A stretch of DNA of 60,000 bases from Hydractinia symbiolongicarpus (lineage: Eukaryota; Cnidaria; Hydrozoa; Anthoathecata; Hydractiniidae): the NCBI RefSeq assembly GCF_029227915.1, contig NC_079886.1:10129501-10189500 (forward strand), given 5' to 3'. Position 1 is the stretch's first letter. Each line of letters opens with the position of its first letter. The position numbers and the translations under genes are program-made. Positions 1-10,036 of the stretch are shown in pieces. The notes under the pieces were generated by a model. It did no database searches and had not been told where the DNA came from. It saw only the letters and a program-made list of their open reading frames with translations.

Positions 1-2199
1 AAATCTTTTTTATTCTCGGAAAATAAATCAAGATCGAGTCGTTCTTCCTCTTTTTGACATACACTATTTTCATTTTTTTCATTGCCGTCTACAATACAAC
101 TAGCATTCGTGCAACTGCCAACTAGACTTTCACTCAGGTTTTCTTCATTTTCACTTTTATCTCCACCTGAAACATATTTTTTTTCATTTGTATACACATC
201 AATTTCATCTCCTATGTCACACATGAATGCATCAGTGACATCAGCAGTTAAATTAGCTTTTTTTGATATTAAAGTCTCAACCTGGTTATTACACATATTA
301 GATTTTGCAAGATCCATTTTTTCAGCTTCATCATAAAGCAATTGATCACTACCACCTGTATATTGTATCTCTACATGCGGCTCTACATCTTGAATTACAC
401 TTTTGCTATCCATTAGTTTATGATTTTCAGCGATATCAGAAGTGTTTACTTTTAGTTCTTGTGTAGGATCTTTGTTGCGCATCAATGCAACATTTTCATC
501 AGCCTTAGTGGTGTCACGAATATGAGAAAGTGTCTGCTGCTTTTTGTCCACTACGTCTTGACAATGTAAAGAATTATCCATACTCTTTCTGAATGATGTT
601 GGTACTTTCGTTCCAGGTGGTGTGGGTGGAATTAATTCTTCACTGTTGCCTTTTGATGACAACAAAAACTGCTTCCCTGATAACAACATATTTTGGTCCA
701 CACAGTCTTTTGAGTTCTTTAAGTGTTTATTACTCTCTATGTTTTTATTCTCTTCTTCAAAATCATTTTGTTTATTTGATTGAACAATTTGTTTTTCTTG
801 ATTATCTTCACTAACTAAAACTTCGTTTTTGATTATCGTACCAGTCAATACCTTTGAGTTACTTTCTTTTTGAGGCAATCTCTCTGCGATCAATTTCTTC
901 TGCATTCCTGTGTATAAATCACAACTTAATTTTTCAACAGTCATTTTATATTTTATTGATACAACAGCCTCTGTTGCAGATATTCTTTCAGCAGACATGA
1001 TTTTAACTGGCTTCATTACACCATTTTTCACAGGAAGAGGAACTTTTGAAAAGGATACGTTACCAAACATGGAGTGGTCTTTGTTAGGACTTTCAATATT
1101 ATTGATAAATGACTTGATGTCAACAGTCTCATTTATGGTATTACCTAATGATAATTTCCATGGTGTCAATGGCTGACTCTCTTTCCTTCTGCAAGTACTA
1201 ACTACGGATTTCTTACTACCAGGAAAGAAAATGCTACCAGGGGATTCGTTAACAGAAATTTGCGAGAGTTGTATATGACACGATTTGTTTACGTTTGGCG
1301 GTGTACTTACAATTTCATTATTATTTAAATGTTCATTCACTTTGGTATTTTCATCAGTTTCATCTTTTCTAACATAAATGTCAGAATGGTGAACAATTTC
1401 AGGATTTATTTTATTTGGTGAATTTTTCTGAGCACAATGTATTGGTAGATCATTTATTTTGTCCCATTTGTCGATTTCCATGGCATTTTTGCTCTGTGGT
1501 AATGAGACTATATCTGTCAACAACGGGTTGTCTTCATTTACAGTCTCTTTTACCTCAGGTTCTTCTATTATAGTGGTATCTTCTATACCATCATTTAATA
1601 TAGATTCACTTTCCTGGTTTTGAGTAACATTTGTTGTTTCAATGCTTTCACATTTTTCCTGACAAAAAATATCAGGTAAAACTGGAGTGACAGTTGCATC
1701 GGTAGAGACAGATTGTGGAACTGTTTGATCAGTAGAATCTACTGCCACAGATTTTGTGATCAAGTCAGAGCTGCACATGTCAGTTAGGACTTTCTTTGCT
1801 GTTGTAACATCTTCAATAGATGCAGAAACATTTATCGAGCTTCTTAAATCATCCAGACTGTGGTTCTTATGTTTTGCTTTAGTCTGTTTTCCATTTTTAG
1901 TTTTATGAAAATTTTTCTCACTGTTTTCAAATTCAATCTCAGGAGAAATGTCCAATATGTCCTCTTTGAACTGTTTAGCTTGCTTTTTAGACAACTTTTT
2001 ACGTTTCTTTGGCTGCACAGCATCATTAGTTAAAACAGTAGAACTTGATAATTCAAAAGATTTCCGTTTTCCTGACAAATTTTGAGGATTGGATAACTCA
2101 GGAGATTTTGAATTTTTATGTCCCTTTTTAATTCGATCAAGCAAACTATATTCCTCAATGTTTTTTTTGTTCAGCATTTCCTCATGATTTGACAGCTTT
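1..2199 (-). CDS. BRCA1: BRCA1 large central exon (continues past left edge)
   Basis: A single minus-strand frame is open without a stop from acceptor ttttaatttag|AAAGCTG to the first base of the window: 732 full codons. The other frames are full of stops. The protein is hydrophilic and low in complexity, rich in S, T, N, E and K, as expected for the disordered central region encoded by vertebrate BRCA1 exon 11. It has a KKRKK basic cluster near its start and a proline-threonine stretch, LIPPTPPGTKVP. Several SQ sites occur, such as SQISVNES, NQESESI and ESQPLTPW; ATM/ATR phosphorylation of these is inference only. The entry phase (2) differs from human exon 11 (1). Confidence 0.9.
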
Positions 2200-5100
2200 C
2201 TAAATTAAAATACAGTTTACTTGTACTTAAAAAACCAACATTTTGTAATATTGAAATATACACCAGCGTTCCAATTAACGAATCGCGAATTGCAATTTCG
2301 TTTTTTCTTTTCTTTTTTTTGCATATCATATTTACCTACTAAACATGAAATTCACAGATCACAACTTAATACTTAAAAAACATATCACATCGCAAGTCTT
2401 CATTAAGGAATGATAACAAACAAAGTTTTGCATCATATAAATGTGATCTATACAACGCTGTATTTTGTTCTAAAACCATCAAAACGTGATTGTGTTTGTT
2501 CAAGGTAAACTTTGTAAACATTTTTTTTTTTCGCAGATCAATTTTAATATTTAAGTCGAACTCTGTGCACCAGGAATATAGGAAAGTTATCTGGAGTGTT
2601 TCCAGGTACTGTTTGGCACATTTTATTTACAAAGTTTAAAAACACTTGTTTATATTTGAATTACTTTACAAAAACTCCAAAACATGATCAGCAAATGTAT
2701 AAGCTAGTCACATAACATTTTTGTTGCAAGAACCCGCATTTTCTCTCATGAAAAGATAATAGATTAGTCAGACAAAGAGTCTTCTGAGAATTGTGTCAAA
2801 AACATTATTTTTCCTTGTTTTGATTTATTAAAAATTTGTTCAGCTCAAATTTATAAGACTGTTGATTGTTTAAAAGATTTTTTTCCATGGTGCAATGTTA
2901 AAATATTAGCGGCAACATTTCAGACTCGAAAATTAACACCTCTATAGGTTGGTAAAACCTTAAAACATTTTGAAAGATTGTGTATGATTTCCACAAAGAA
3001 CTAGATCAATTGGTACGGAAATAGCATCTCTAATTTTTTATGTAACCTATATATTGTTGTTGGATTATAAAATGGTTTTTTGTTAACTTACTGTGTTTGT
3101 CATCAACAATTGATAATAAATAAATAAATAAATATGGAAATAAAATAGTAATCAACATACAAATTTATATGTTAAATTATTATTGCATTTTTGTGTTCAT
3201 TTAAGAAGTGGAGAGCAATAGCTCTTGCTCACGTAAAGGCTCCCCCAATTCTGAATAATGAGAAAGTAGCTGAGCCATTAATTGCTCCCCCAATTCCAAA
3301 AAACGTTTTTCTGGCTGAGCAATATCAATTCATCTCATATGGAAATCAATGTTCTCTTTCTTATTATTTACAGTAAAAAAAAACAAAATATATTAGCAAG
3401 ATAAAATAAAATAAATAAAAAATACTTTGTGATAAAATATGCGTTTATAATCATATTCTATTTATTCAGATTGCTTGCCCAGTTTAAACTATTGTAACCT
3501 TGGGGGAGTGATTTATTGTTCTGGTGTTATTTTCTTATTGATAGGCCTGGGCTATAATTCTATTAAAGCTGCCTTCTCCTAGTCAGAAGTGATCTAATGC
3601 TGTTAGTTTTGCTTGTACCAATTATAATAAACCGTGGTGGTCTGATTTCACCTCTTACGATTTGAAATAAATAATTTCTTTAATTTTTATATATGCAGAT
3701 CTTAGTAATGGTGTTGTTTTGCTCAAATTATTATTGTATAAGACTAAAAAACATGCTTAGATTATGTAACAAAAAATACCAGATGGTTATGCATAAGGTC
3801 TTTTTAAACTTTCAAATCTTCGCATGTCCATTTTTTGCTAGGATAAAAATTAGAGGTAAATTGTGTCCACTAGGGAAATTCTGTGCACTACAATGATCGT
3901 AACTTTTTTTCTCTGATAACATACCTATTTACTAGAATAATTCCTTTTTGATCGTCTTTAACATCTTTGTACACTGTGGTGCTCTCCTCAAAAGGTTTAT
4001 TATTCACAGCATCAATAGACTCCAGATTGGCAATAATATTATTGTCTGATTTTCTAAATGGTTAAAAAATAAGTAAACAATTTTGAGCATAGATAAGGCC
4101 ACCCTATTCAGAGTTACTCCATTTGTTGACTTAGCAGAGTCTTGTCAATTGAAGTAAAAGGTAGGTTATATGAGACCTGTGTAAGAAGTGTTTTTATGTT
4201 GTACGGTAGTGAGACATGGGTGGTGAAGCAGGAAGATGAGAGATGTGCATATTTTACATAGCTAGCCTCACAAATATCGAGGGATATACCCTGTCTATAT
4301 TTCCAGGATGGGCTATGGCTTAGATGGAGAGTCGTAGAGTATTTAATGCTCTTTTTGAGCTACGTAGACCCAATTAGGGTCAGCGCTCTAATAGACAACT
4401 CCCGGCAACATCCAACGGCCCACATAATGCGCCATCTTGCCAATTTCCCTCACATGGCTTGGGTTAACCCAGGGCTATGGTAACATTCACTCGCCCATGT
4501 TGAATCGCCGTCAAGAGGAATCAAACCCCGGTCTCCCGCACAGAGTACGAGAGCTATAACCACTAATCTACGGCGCCACTTGATCGTTTAAAAAGGAATG
4601 ATATGAGAATAGTTAGGTGGATGTGGAGCGCCAGTCTCATCATTCTCGGCTTAACGTCCGTTTTCCATGCTAGCATGGGTTGGACGGGGTATATATTAAT
4701 GACCCTCTTCCAATCTAATCTAGACTGTGTTAGATCTTAACTCACCTTCCTCTGTATCAAGTCTGTCCTTATAACCTCCTGCCAAGTCTTTCTTGGTCTG
4801 CCTCTGGGCTTTGCCCCAGGAACTATTAAGTCTCTACACTTTCTTACCCAATTATCCCCCCTCCATTCTTTCCAAGTGCCCCAGCCAATTCAATCTTCAT
4901 ATCTGGATAACATCTTTAATTCTACGGATACTTAGCCGGCTTCTTAGCTCCTGTGAACTCTTTCTGTCCTCAGACTGGCGTTACACATCCACCTAACCAT
5001 TCTCATATCATTCCTTTCTAAACAGTCAAGATCTTCCTGCTTCACTGCCCATGTCTCACTACCGTACAACATAACACTTCTTACACAGGCCTCATACAAC

Positions 5101-8100
5101 CTACCTTAAACTCAATTGACAAGACTCCTAGTCAACAAAGGAAGTAACTCTGAACTTTTTTCAAGCAGAACCTATCCTCTTCCAAATATTCCAACACCCC
5201 CTTTACTGTTCAACATATTACCTAAGTAACGGAAGTTCTCAACTATCTCTAACGAGCCACTGTTATACATCATTAAAGCTGGAAATACTTCATTCTCTAT
5301 TATCTAACCTTGGCAACATTTGCATACAAACTGAATGTCAGCTCTTAACCTTTCTTCCACTTCTCAAACTTTTCAACTAATTCTTCCATCGACTCTGCTA
5401 TGAGAACCAAATCATCTGCATACAATAACTCCCATGGACAACCTGTCCTGAACTCCATCGACAGCGCTTCTAAGACTAGAACAAACAACAAAGGACTAAG
5501 TACAGAACCCTGATGTACACCAACATTTACACTAAATTCATCACTAAGTGAATCGTTAATCCTGACACGACTTCTAGCATTGCTGTACATAGACTCTACA
5601 ATCGTAACTAGCCACTCATCCACACCTAATTTTCTCATAGCCCACCAAATAACTTTCCCTGGCACTCTATCAAAAGCTTTCTCTAAATCTACAAAGGCAA
5701 AATAGAGATTCTTTCTCTTTCCTAAAAACTTTTCCTGAAGCTGTCTGAGTAAAAATATTGCATCTGTAGTATCTGAAAAATAGAAAAAGTTCAGATGAGC
5801 TAAGAACCAGGCCAGGTATGCGTATCATTAAAGATGTTATCCAGATAAAAAGATTGAGTTGGTTGGGACACTTGGAAAGAATGGAGGAGGATCATTGGGT
5901 GAAAGACTTGGCAGGAGGTAATAAGGAAAGAGGAACTTGAGTTTAGATCTAACACAGTCTAGATCAGATTGGAAGAGGATCATTACCATACCCCGTCCAA
6001 CCCATGCTAGCATGGAAAACGGACGTCAAGCCAAGAAATGATGACGATGATGAGTTCTGACTTGCAGTTTAGCTTAGTTAAGGCTGGTCAGAGAACTGAG
6101 AACGGATAAATTTTTTAGCCACAGCCTAACAAATGAATCTCTGTTTACTTTTAATAAATAAAGTGACTTGATGTGATGTGGATGATGTAAACAAGTGAAA
6201 ACTCTTAATAAACTACGCTAGGAACTGTAAGTTTAAAAAATTGAAAGTTATAGAGAAAAAATAAAAATAAAAAACCTATACCTGGACAATTTGTTATTGT
6301 CTGTTTTAGGCGCGCCTTCATCTAAATAAATTTAGGTTGCAAATTAAAATATAACTGGAGAATTTGAAGAAAAGTCAAAAGAAGAATTTAAAAAATTTAC
6401 CATCATCAGAAATCAAATCAAATATGGAATGTGATTTGCTGTTGTTATTGGAGACAAATGATAAACTAAAAGAAGTTACAAATAAATAAAACTGCTGCAC
6501 AAAAGGATAAAAAAACTAACAAACAAACAAACATATTATTTAAATATTTATTATTACTATACCTGCTTTTTACTTTCTTGTTTCTCTGAAAAAAAACACA
6601 GGCAAGATAAAAATAAGGGGAATAATAAAAAGGATATTAAAATTAGTTTAAATATATACTTACAACTTTGTTTCTGTATATCGTCTTTTTATGACGCTGT
6701 GATAAAATTGGTGTGGCACCTAAAAATACTATTTTAACACAAACATGAAATTGCTAAAACAATTGCGCTCCAAGACACTTTGAATGGAAAGGTTTTGAAT
6801 AGAAATGTAGCCATCACAAACCATACCACAAATGAAGCTTGTTTTTCAATTGGAAGATTTTCAATTGGAAGATAATGACAAAACACCCACAACATTTGTT
6901 ATATATTTGACAAATAATAAACAATGGTGTTGTTGCAGTTAAATAGTCATATTTTGCATTGCAAAATTAGTTTGGTAATTTGATTTTTTTGTTAGACAAC
7001 ACAGGTTAGATGTCTATGTATTCTACTGTTGCATATTTTGCATGTTTTTTGCACTGCACATAAACCAATTTTCATTTCAAAACTAGCAAAAAACAATTGT
7101 AAAAAGCCTAAACTATGGAAGAAGGACTTACATGTTTCGGTTAGAACTGAATGTACATTTTTTATATAAAAATTTACATTACATAGCTATTGTTTCCTCT
7201 TTGGACAGGCCTGTGTGGAAAATTGCACGCTTTCTAATTCATGTTGGCATTCAGCAATTGCAGTGGCAAATGGTGATGCAGAAAAAAAATTTCTCGATTC
7301 ACGTTGGCAATTTCTTTTTAATTCTCTCTTTGCACTTAATTGTTATTTGTGTATTGGTCACAAAACAGGCAAATGATATATTTCACGTTGGCAATGTTCT
7401 GCTGTCAAGAAATAAACTAAATTAGAAAGGCTGAAGTTGACAAATAACGTGGATTACAGTGACTGACTATAGAAATGTTCATGGAAATACCCATAATTAC
7501 CTATTCTTTCACAATCATCATCAGCAGCATTGCAGACATCTCTGACACAGGTTACTATCTCTGCTATTTGAGGATTAGAATTTATGCTTCTAAAAAAATA
7601 AATTTTTAATTTGTAGTAGACAGCACCAAAAAATTATTTTAAATACAACTAATTAAGTTTTACCTTTTTGTAATTTTATTCTTGCAAAGAGGACAAGTAA
7701 CCGGCCTCTTCTTGTCGCTTTTCACCAGCAGTTCTTTTATACATTGACTAACAAAGAGGATTGTTATCGCTTTTAAAATTTAATAAATTAATAGGAATAA
7801 ATACTAACAAGAAGAATTATCCAAAAATTGTCCAAAAAGGATCGCCTGCAATAAAAGAATCCAATGTTTCTGATCTAATTCAATTTTAAATGAAAATCAT
7901 TGAACTGCCATTGAACCTACTTTTTATGCAGCTTAAAGTATCATAAAACATGTTTTAATGATTAATGTGGAAAGCACATAAAAAACACAAAATCTGGTCC
8001 CAATACAAGGTAATGCTTCAACCTTTACCGGTTGCCTACTCTGTGGAAGGTGAAAACCCAATCTTTTCCCATCTTACCTTCTCTGTGGTTGATGGAAATA

Positions 8101-10036
8101 AACTTATTGTTGATCAGAAATTCACTCTTCTAAAAATTTTCCCAGTTGGATAAAGAACTGAATAATTTATGCTGTTGGAAAAAATATTGAGGTGTTTAAA
8201 TAGTTACTTCATGAGATTTTTAATTGGTGAGATGTCATAAGGTAAATAGGAATAAGATTTTCACTTTTTAAAAATTAACAAAATTTAATTGAAACAAACT
8301 TTAAGTCACAATTATAAACAAATCTAGACAGTTTTTGTATGTATGAAAAATCAGCAATTGGCAAAGAATTTGGCAGTTTATGAAATAAAGTTAGGCAGTG
8401 TTTGAACTGATTGTTAAATTAGCAAAAAAATTAAATTCTCTTTACTATCATTTTTGTTCTTTCATTCTTGTTGTTTTCTATCGTACTGTCCTAAAGTAAG
8501 GGTAACTCTTTATTAAATTATTTTTTCTTTAAAATTTTATAAATTATAGAGCATAAATTATAAAAATGGTGGTTTATAATTTCCGTGCACTTATATTTCA
8601 AAAAAATTATTTTTCTTGATTCTTTTCCCACCCTCATTAAAAATTGCATCAGTCATATTTCAAAATTTATGTAAGAGAAAACATGGGATGCAATTTGAGC
8701 AAGTTACAGCCAATATGGGAGCAAGAGGTAATTTTTTTAATGTATATACAGTACAAATTACAAATTTAGTCATTCAGAGAATGTTCTTTATTGATAATTA
8801 AAAGAAGAAGGAATTTTTAGTTAAACTGTAAGAGACATTACTCTTCATTTATAAAGAGTATAAAGAATAGCCATCAATGATGTAATTATAAAAGCCACAT
8901 GAAAACACATTAGCATTGCATTTCCAAAAAATTTAAAAAAATTCCAATATGTTGAGAAGCATATAACTTTTTTGTTTGTTTGCTTATGCTTATTTTTGGA
9001 CAATATTTATTCTAGCACTTTTCTCTTTTATTTGCCTGGAATACCTTCAACATATTATATAATCAACCCTATGATAACCTAATGCAGCATATCTGATGCC
9101 AAAACACCTATTATTTTCACACACAACATCAACAGTATCAAAAAAGTACATCACAAAATTTTATTGCTCATGCTTAGCAGAAATAATTTTTCAGACACCA
9201 ACTACTGCAGGAAAGATGGGTTTTTAAAATCCAAACTCAATTAACAATTGTTTTCCTATTTATTTTTAAAAGCTTCATCAGAATTAGCAGAATAGAAATA
9301 GGCTGATTATTGTCTGTTATATTGCAATTTTTATAGAGCAGCAACAACCTTATTAAGTCAATGACAGGTTAAAGTTTTTTATTACTATTCTTTTGTACTA
9401 TATACTTGTTTTTTGAAGTGGTGTTATTTGAATAATAAGGAAGTAGGTTCACTTTTTGCCTTTTTTGGATTTTCCACTCTAATCAATAAAAATGGCACAG
9501 ATGCCCAAATCTAATACCCCAGTCGTTTTCATGGTTTACATTGTTTACATATTACCATAGTGTTATTCATGTTTACTATGGTGGGGTAACGACAGAGCCT
9601 GTATTTTTATTTAAGCCAAAGCTGCAGAAAAGTTATTGTGTTAAAAAAAGCTTTACTTGAATACTGTGGTTTTTAAACGCTACACTGGATTTGTGACTCC
9701 CCATACATATAAGCTCCCCATACATATAAGCACTATACTAAAAGGTCCACAAGGGTATGCAGGTAAACTGTTACCTGCATGAGAGCACTCAACCCAAAGG
9801 CAAATCCATTCCTACCTGCAAAATTGATGATTGCACTTAGTTGATATTGGTTGAGATAACAAATCCAAGCTAAAGTTAATAAACAAAATTCAATTTTACA
9901 TGCATAATATGCAAATTTGTTATGAACGAAAAATATTTTGAAAAATTAAAAGTTACCATATTGTGCATTGAAAGCTCTTTTGTAGACTTTGTAATAATTT
10001 TCTAACTTCTGTAACAGTGTTGTCAGGTGCATCCAT
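1..10036 (-). CDS. BRCA1: BRCA1 homologue, 5' part (10 exons, runs off left edge)
   Basis: Ten minus-strand exons join by AG/GT sites with matching phases: 9957-10036, 9816-9869, 7664-7747, 7501-7589, 6664-6719, 6563-6585, 6401-6465, 6282-6321, 3925-4053 and 1-2199, giving 2819 nt (939 codons plus 2 nt). Residues 24-66 form a C3HC4 RING (C24, C27, C39, H41, C44, C47, C63, C66), and the first six fall at the human BRCA1 positions. Ile26, the E2 contact in human BRCA1, is kept. The stretches CNHQFCSQCIKELL and CPLCKNKITKRS are BRCA1-like rather than BARD1-like. Residues about 270-279 (PKKRKKLSKK) are a likely nuclear localisation signal. The known family role is an E3 ubiquitin ligase subunit, paired with BARD1, in homologous-recombination repair in the nucleus. 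The BRCT repeats expected at the C-terminus lie beyond the window. No frame break is visible, so the gene appears intact here. Confidence 0.93.
2200..3924. other. BRCA1 intron 9
   Basis: AT-rich intronic sequence with no coding signal. The only structure I recognise is the dispersed repeat at 3251-3548. A small plus-strand open frame at 3191-3376 lies across this repeat and is not a gene. Confidence 0.7.
3251..3548 (+). repeat. MITE family 1, copy a (5'-truncated)
   Basis: Closely related along its length to 25,819-26,072. It ends with TTATTGATAGGCCT, the terminal inverted repeat defined by the other copy. Its left terminus is missing or degraded. It lies in BRCA1 intron 9. Confidence 0.7.
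3925..4053 (-). CDS. BRCA1: BRCA1 coding exon 9
   Basis: A 129-nt exon encoding KSDNNIIANLESIDAVNNKP and then FEESTTVYKDVKDDQKGIIL. Acceptor ccatttag|AAAATC and donor AAATAG|gtatgt. It is acidic and polar with no known domain. It enters in phase 2 and leaves in phase 2, matching the large exon that follows. Confidence 0.82.
4120..4242 (+). mobile_element. non-LTR retrotransposon fragment, plus orientation
   Basis: This piece (a stretch around TGTACGGTAGTGAGACATGG) is an inverted match to the minus-oriented copy at about 5030-5150. The element resumes at 4583 with the sequence that should follow directly, so the SINE at 4243-4579 inserted into it. Confidence 0.65.
4243..4579 (-). mobile_element. 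tRNA-derived SINE, longest copy
   Basis: Read on the minus strand it starts GTGGCGCCGTAGATTAGTGG and carries an A-box-like TAGATTAGTGGTTA and a B-box-like GGTTTGATTCC. A conserved body follows (ATTCAACATGGGCGAGTGAA...). The same head occurs at 30,767 (+) and 36,261 (-). It sits inside a retrotransposon copy within BRCA1 intron 8, so it is the younger insertion. The parent tRNA is not clear by eye. Confidence 0.8.
4636..5785 (-). mobile_element. non-LTR (LINE) retrotransposon, RTE-like, 5'-truncated
   Basis: It contains the reverse transcriptase fragment at 5345-5785 followed by further decayed coding sequence. The 3' end carries a motif that reads RPTHASMENGR in one frame and is also present in the plus-oriented copy. 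The element lies in BRCA1 intron 8, antisense-compatible with it (same strand as BRCA1). The RTE-like clade label is a judgement from motif style only. Confidence 0.75.
5345..5785 (-). pseudogene. reverse transcriptase fragment
   Basis: An open frame of about 145 codons with RT motifs in order: FAFVDLEKAFDRVP (block with catalytic Asp), GVHQGSVLSPLLF, and the catalytic YADD box in LLYADDLVLIAES. It stops just after FEKWKKG, where the family normally continues, and downstream coding is broken by stops and frameshifts. It therefore has the palm core of a non-LTR RT but no endonuclease, thumb or intact C-terminus, and is presumably dead. Confidence 0.85.
5778..6055 (+). mobile_element. non-LTR retrotransposon 3' end, plus orientation
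   Basis: It encodes the remnant IIKDVIQIKRLSWLGHLERM and ends with CATGCTAGCATGGAAAACGG then GATGACGATGATGAG. It is the same 3' end as the minus-oriented copy next to it, so the two copies are arranged inverted and abut at about 5780. Confidence 0.7.
6282..6321 (-). CDS. BRCA1: BRCA1 coding exon 8
   Basis: A 40-nt exon with acceptor tttatttag|ATGAAG and donor GTCCAG|gtatag. It encodes DEGAPKTDNNKLS, a polar and probably disordered linker. The frame is set by exon 7; the other two frames give stops or break the phase with exon 9. Confidence 0.72.
6401..6465 (-). CDS. BRCA1: BRCA1 coding exon 7
   Basis: A 65-nt exon with acceptor cttcttttag|TTTATC and donor GATGATG|gtaaat. It encodes LSFVSNNNSKSHSIFDLISD. 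Without it, exon 8 would hit a TGA at once, so the phase logic requires it. Confidence 0.75.
6563..6585 (-). CDS. BRCA1: BRCA1 coding exon 6 (microexon)
   Basis: A 23-nt microexon with a good polypyrimidine acceptor (ttttttcag|AGAAAC) and donor AGCAG|gtatag. It encodes RNKKVKS. The phases fit exon 5 and exon 7 exactly. At this length the call rests on splice signals and phase, so it is less certain than the RING exons. Confidence 0.65.
6664..6719 (-). CDS. BRCA1: BRCA1 coding exon 5
   Basis: A 56-nt exon encoding ATPILSQRHKKTIYRNKV, with acceptor tttttag|GTGCC and a strong donor AAAGTT|gtaagt. It ends in phase 0. There is no recognisable domain; it is basic linker sequence after the RING. 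It is supported by splice signals and by keeping the frame between exons 4 and 6. Confidence 0.78.
7501..7589 (-). CDS. BRCA1: BRCA1 coding exon 4 (post-RING helix)
   Basis: It encodes RSINSNPQIAEIVTCVRDVC and then an acidic stretch ending DDDCERI. It corresponds to the second helix of the BRCA1 RING region (human RSLQESTRFSQLVEELL...). The 89-nt length equals human exon 6, and the phases match. Confidence 0.88.
7590..9815. other. BRCA1 introns 2-3, no further gene seen
   Basis: Apart from exon 3 (7664-7747), this stretch is AT-rich with no convincing coding or repeat structure. A short hairpin (ACCATAG ... CTATGGT) lies near 9554-9583. Small plus-strand open frames (7965-8153, 8616-8801) have no splice or domain support. 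Confidence 0.6.
7664..7747 (-). CDS. BRCA1: BRCA1 coding exon 3 (end of RING)
   Basis: Acceptor ttgttag|TCAATG and donor AAAAAG|gtaaaa. The exon encodes the last RING cysteines: C47 in QCIKELL and C63/C66 in TCPLCKNKITK. It is 84 nt against 78 nt in human exon 5; the difference is two extra residues in the loop before CPLC. Confidence 0.9.
9816..9869 (-). CDS. BRCA1: BRCA1 coding exon 2 (RING core)
   Basis: This 54-nt exon lies between acceptor tttag|CTTGG and donor TTGCAG|gtagga. It encodes CLDLLSQPISTKCNHQFC, which carries zinc ligands C27, C39, H41 and C44. Its length equals that of human BRCA1 exon 3. It is too short to be seen as an open reading frame and was found by matching the RING and the splice phases of its neighbours. 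Confidence 0.9.
9957..10036 (-). CDS. BRCA1: BRCA1 coding exon 1 (start codon, first RING cysteine)
   Basis: It encodes MDAPDNTVTEVRKLLQSLQK and continues to the first zinc ligand, C24, ending after two bases of the C27 codon (donor ATATG|gtaact). The ATG has A at -3 and G at +4. The upstream frame meets an in-frame TAA within about 60 bases, so this is the first usable methionine unless a coding exon lies further upstream. The coding length is 80 nt, equal to the coding part of human BRCA1 exon 2. The N-terminal helix before the RING would form part of the BARD1-binding four-helix bundle, by analogy. Confidence 0.9.

Noticed and set aside
82-1176. Plus-strand open frames 82-336, 593-814 and 910-1176
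   Set aside because: They are antisense shadows of the BRCA1 large exon, which is open for 732 codons on the minus strand.
1844-2026. Minus-strand 60-codon frame
   Set aside because: It is out of frame with the BRCA1 exon that covers it; the exon frame joins exon 9 in phase.
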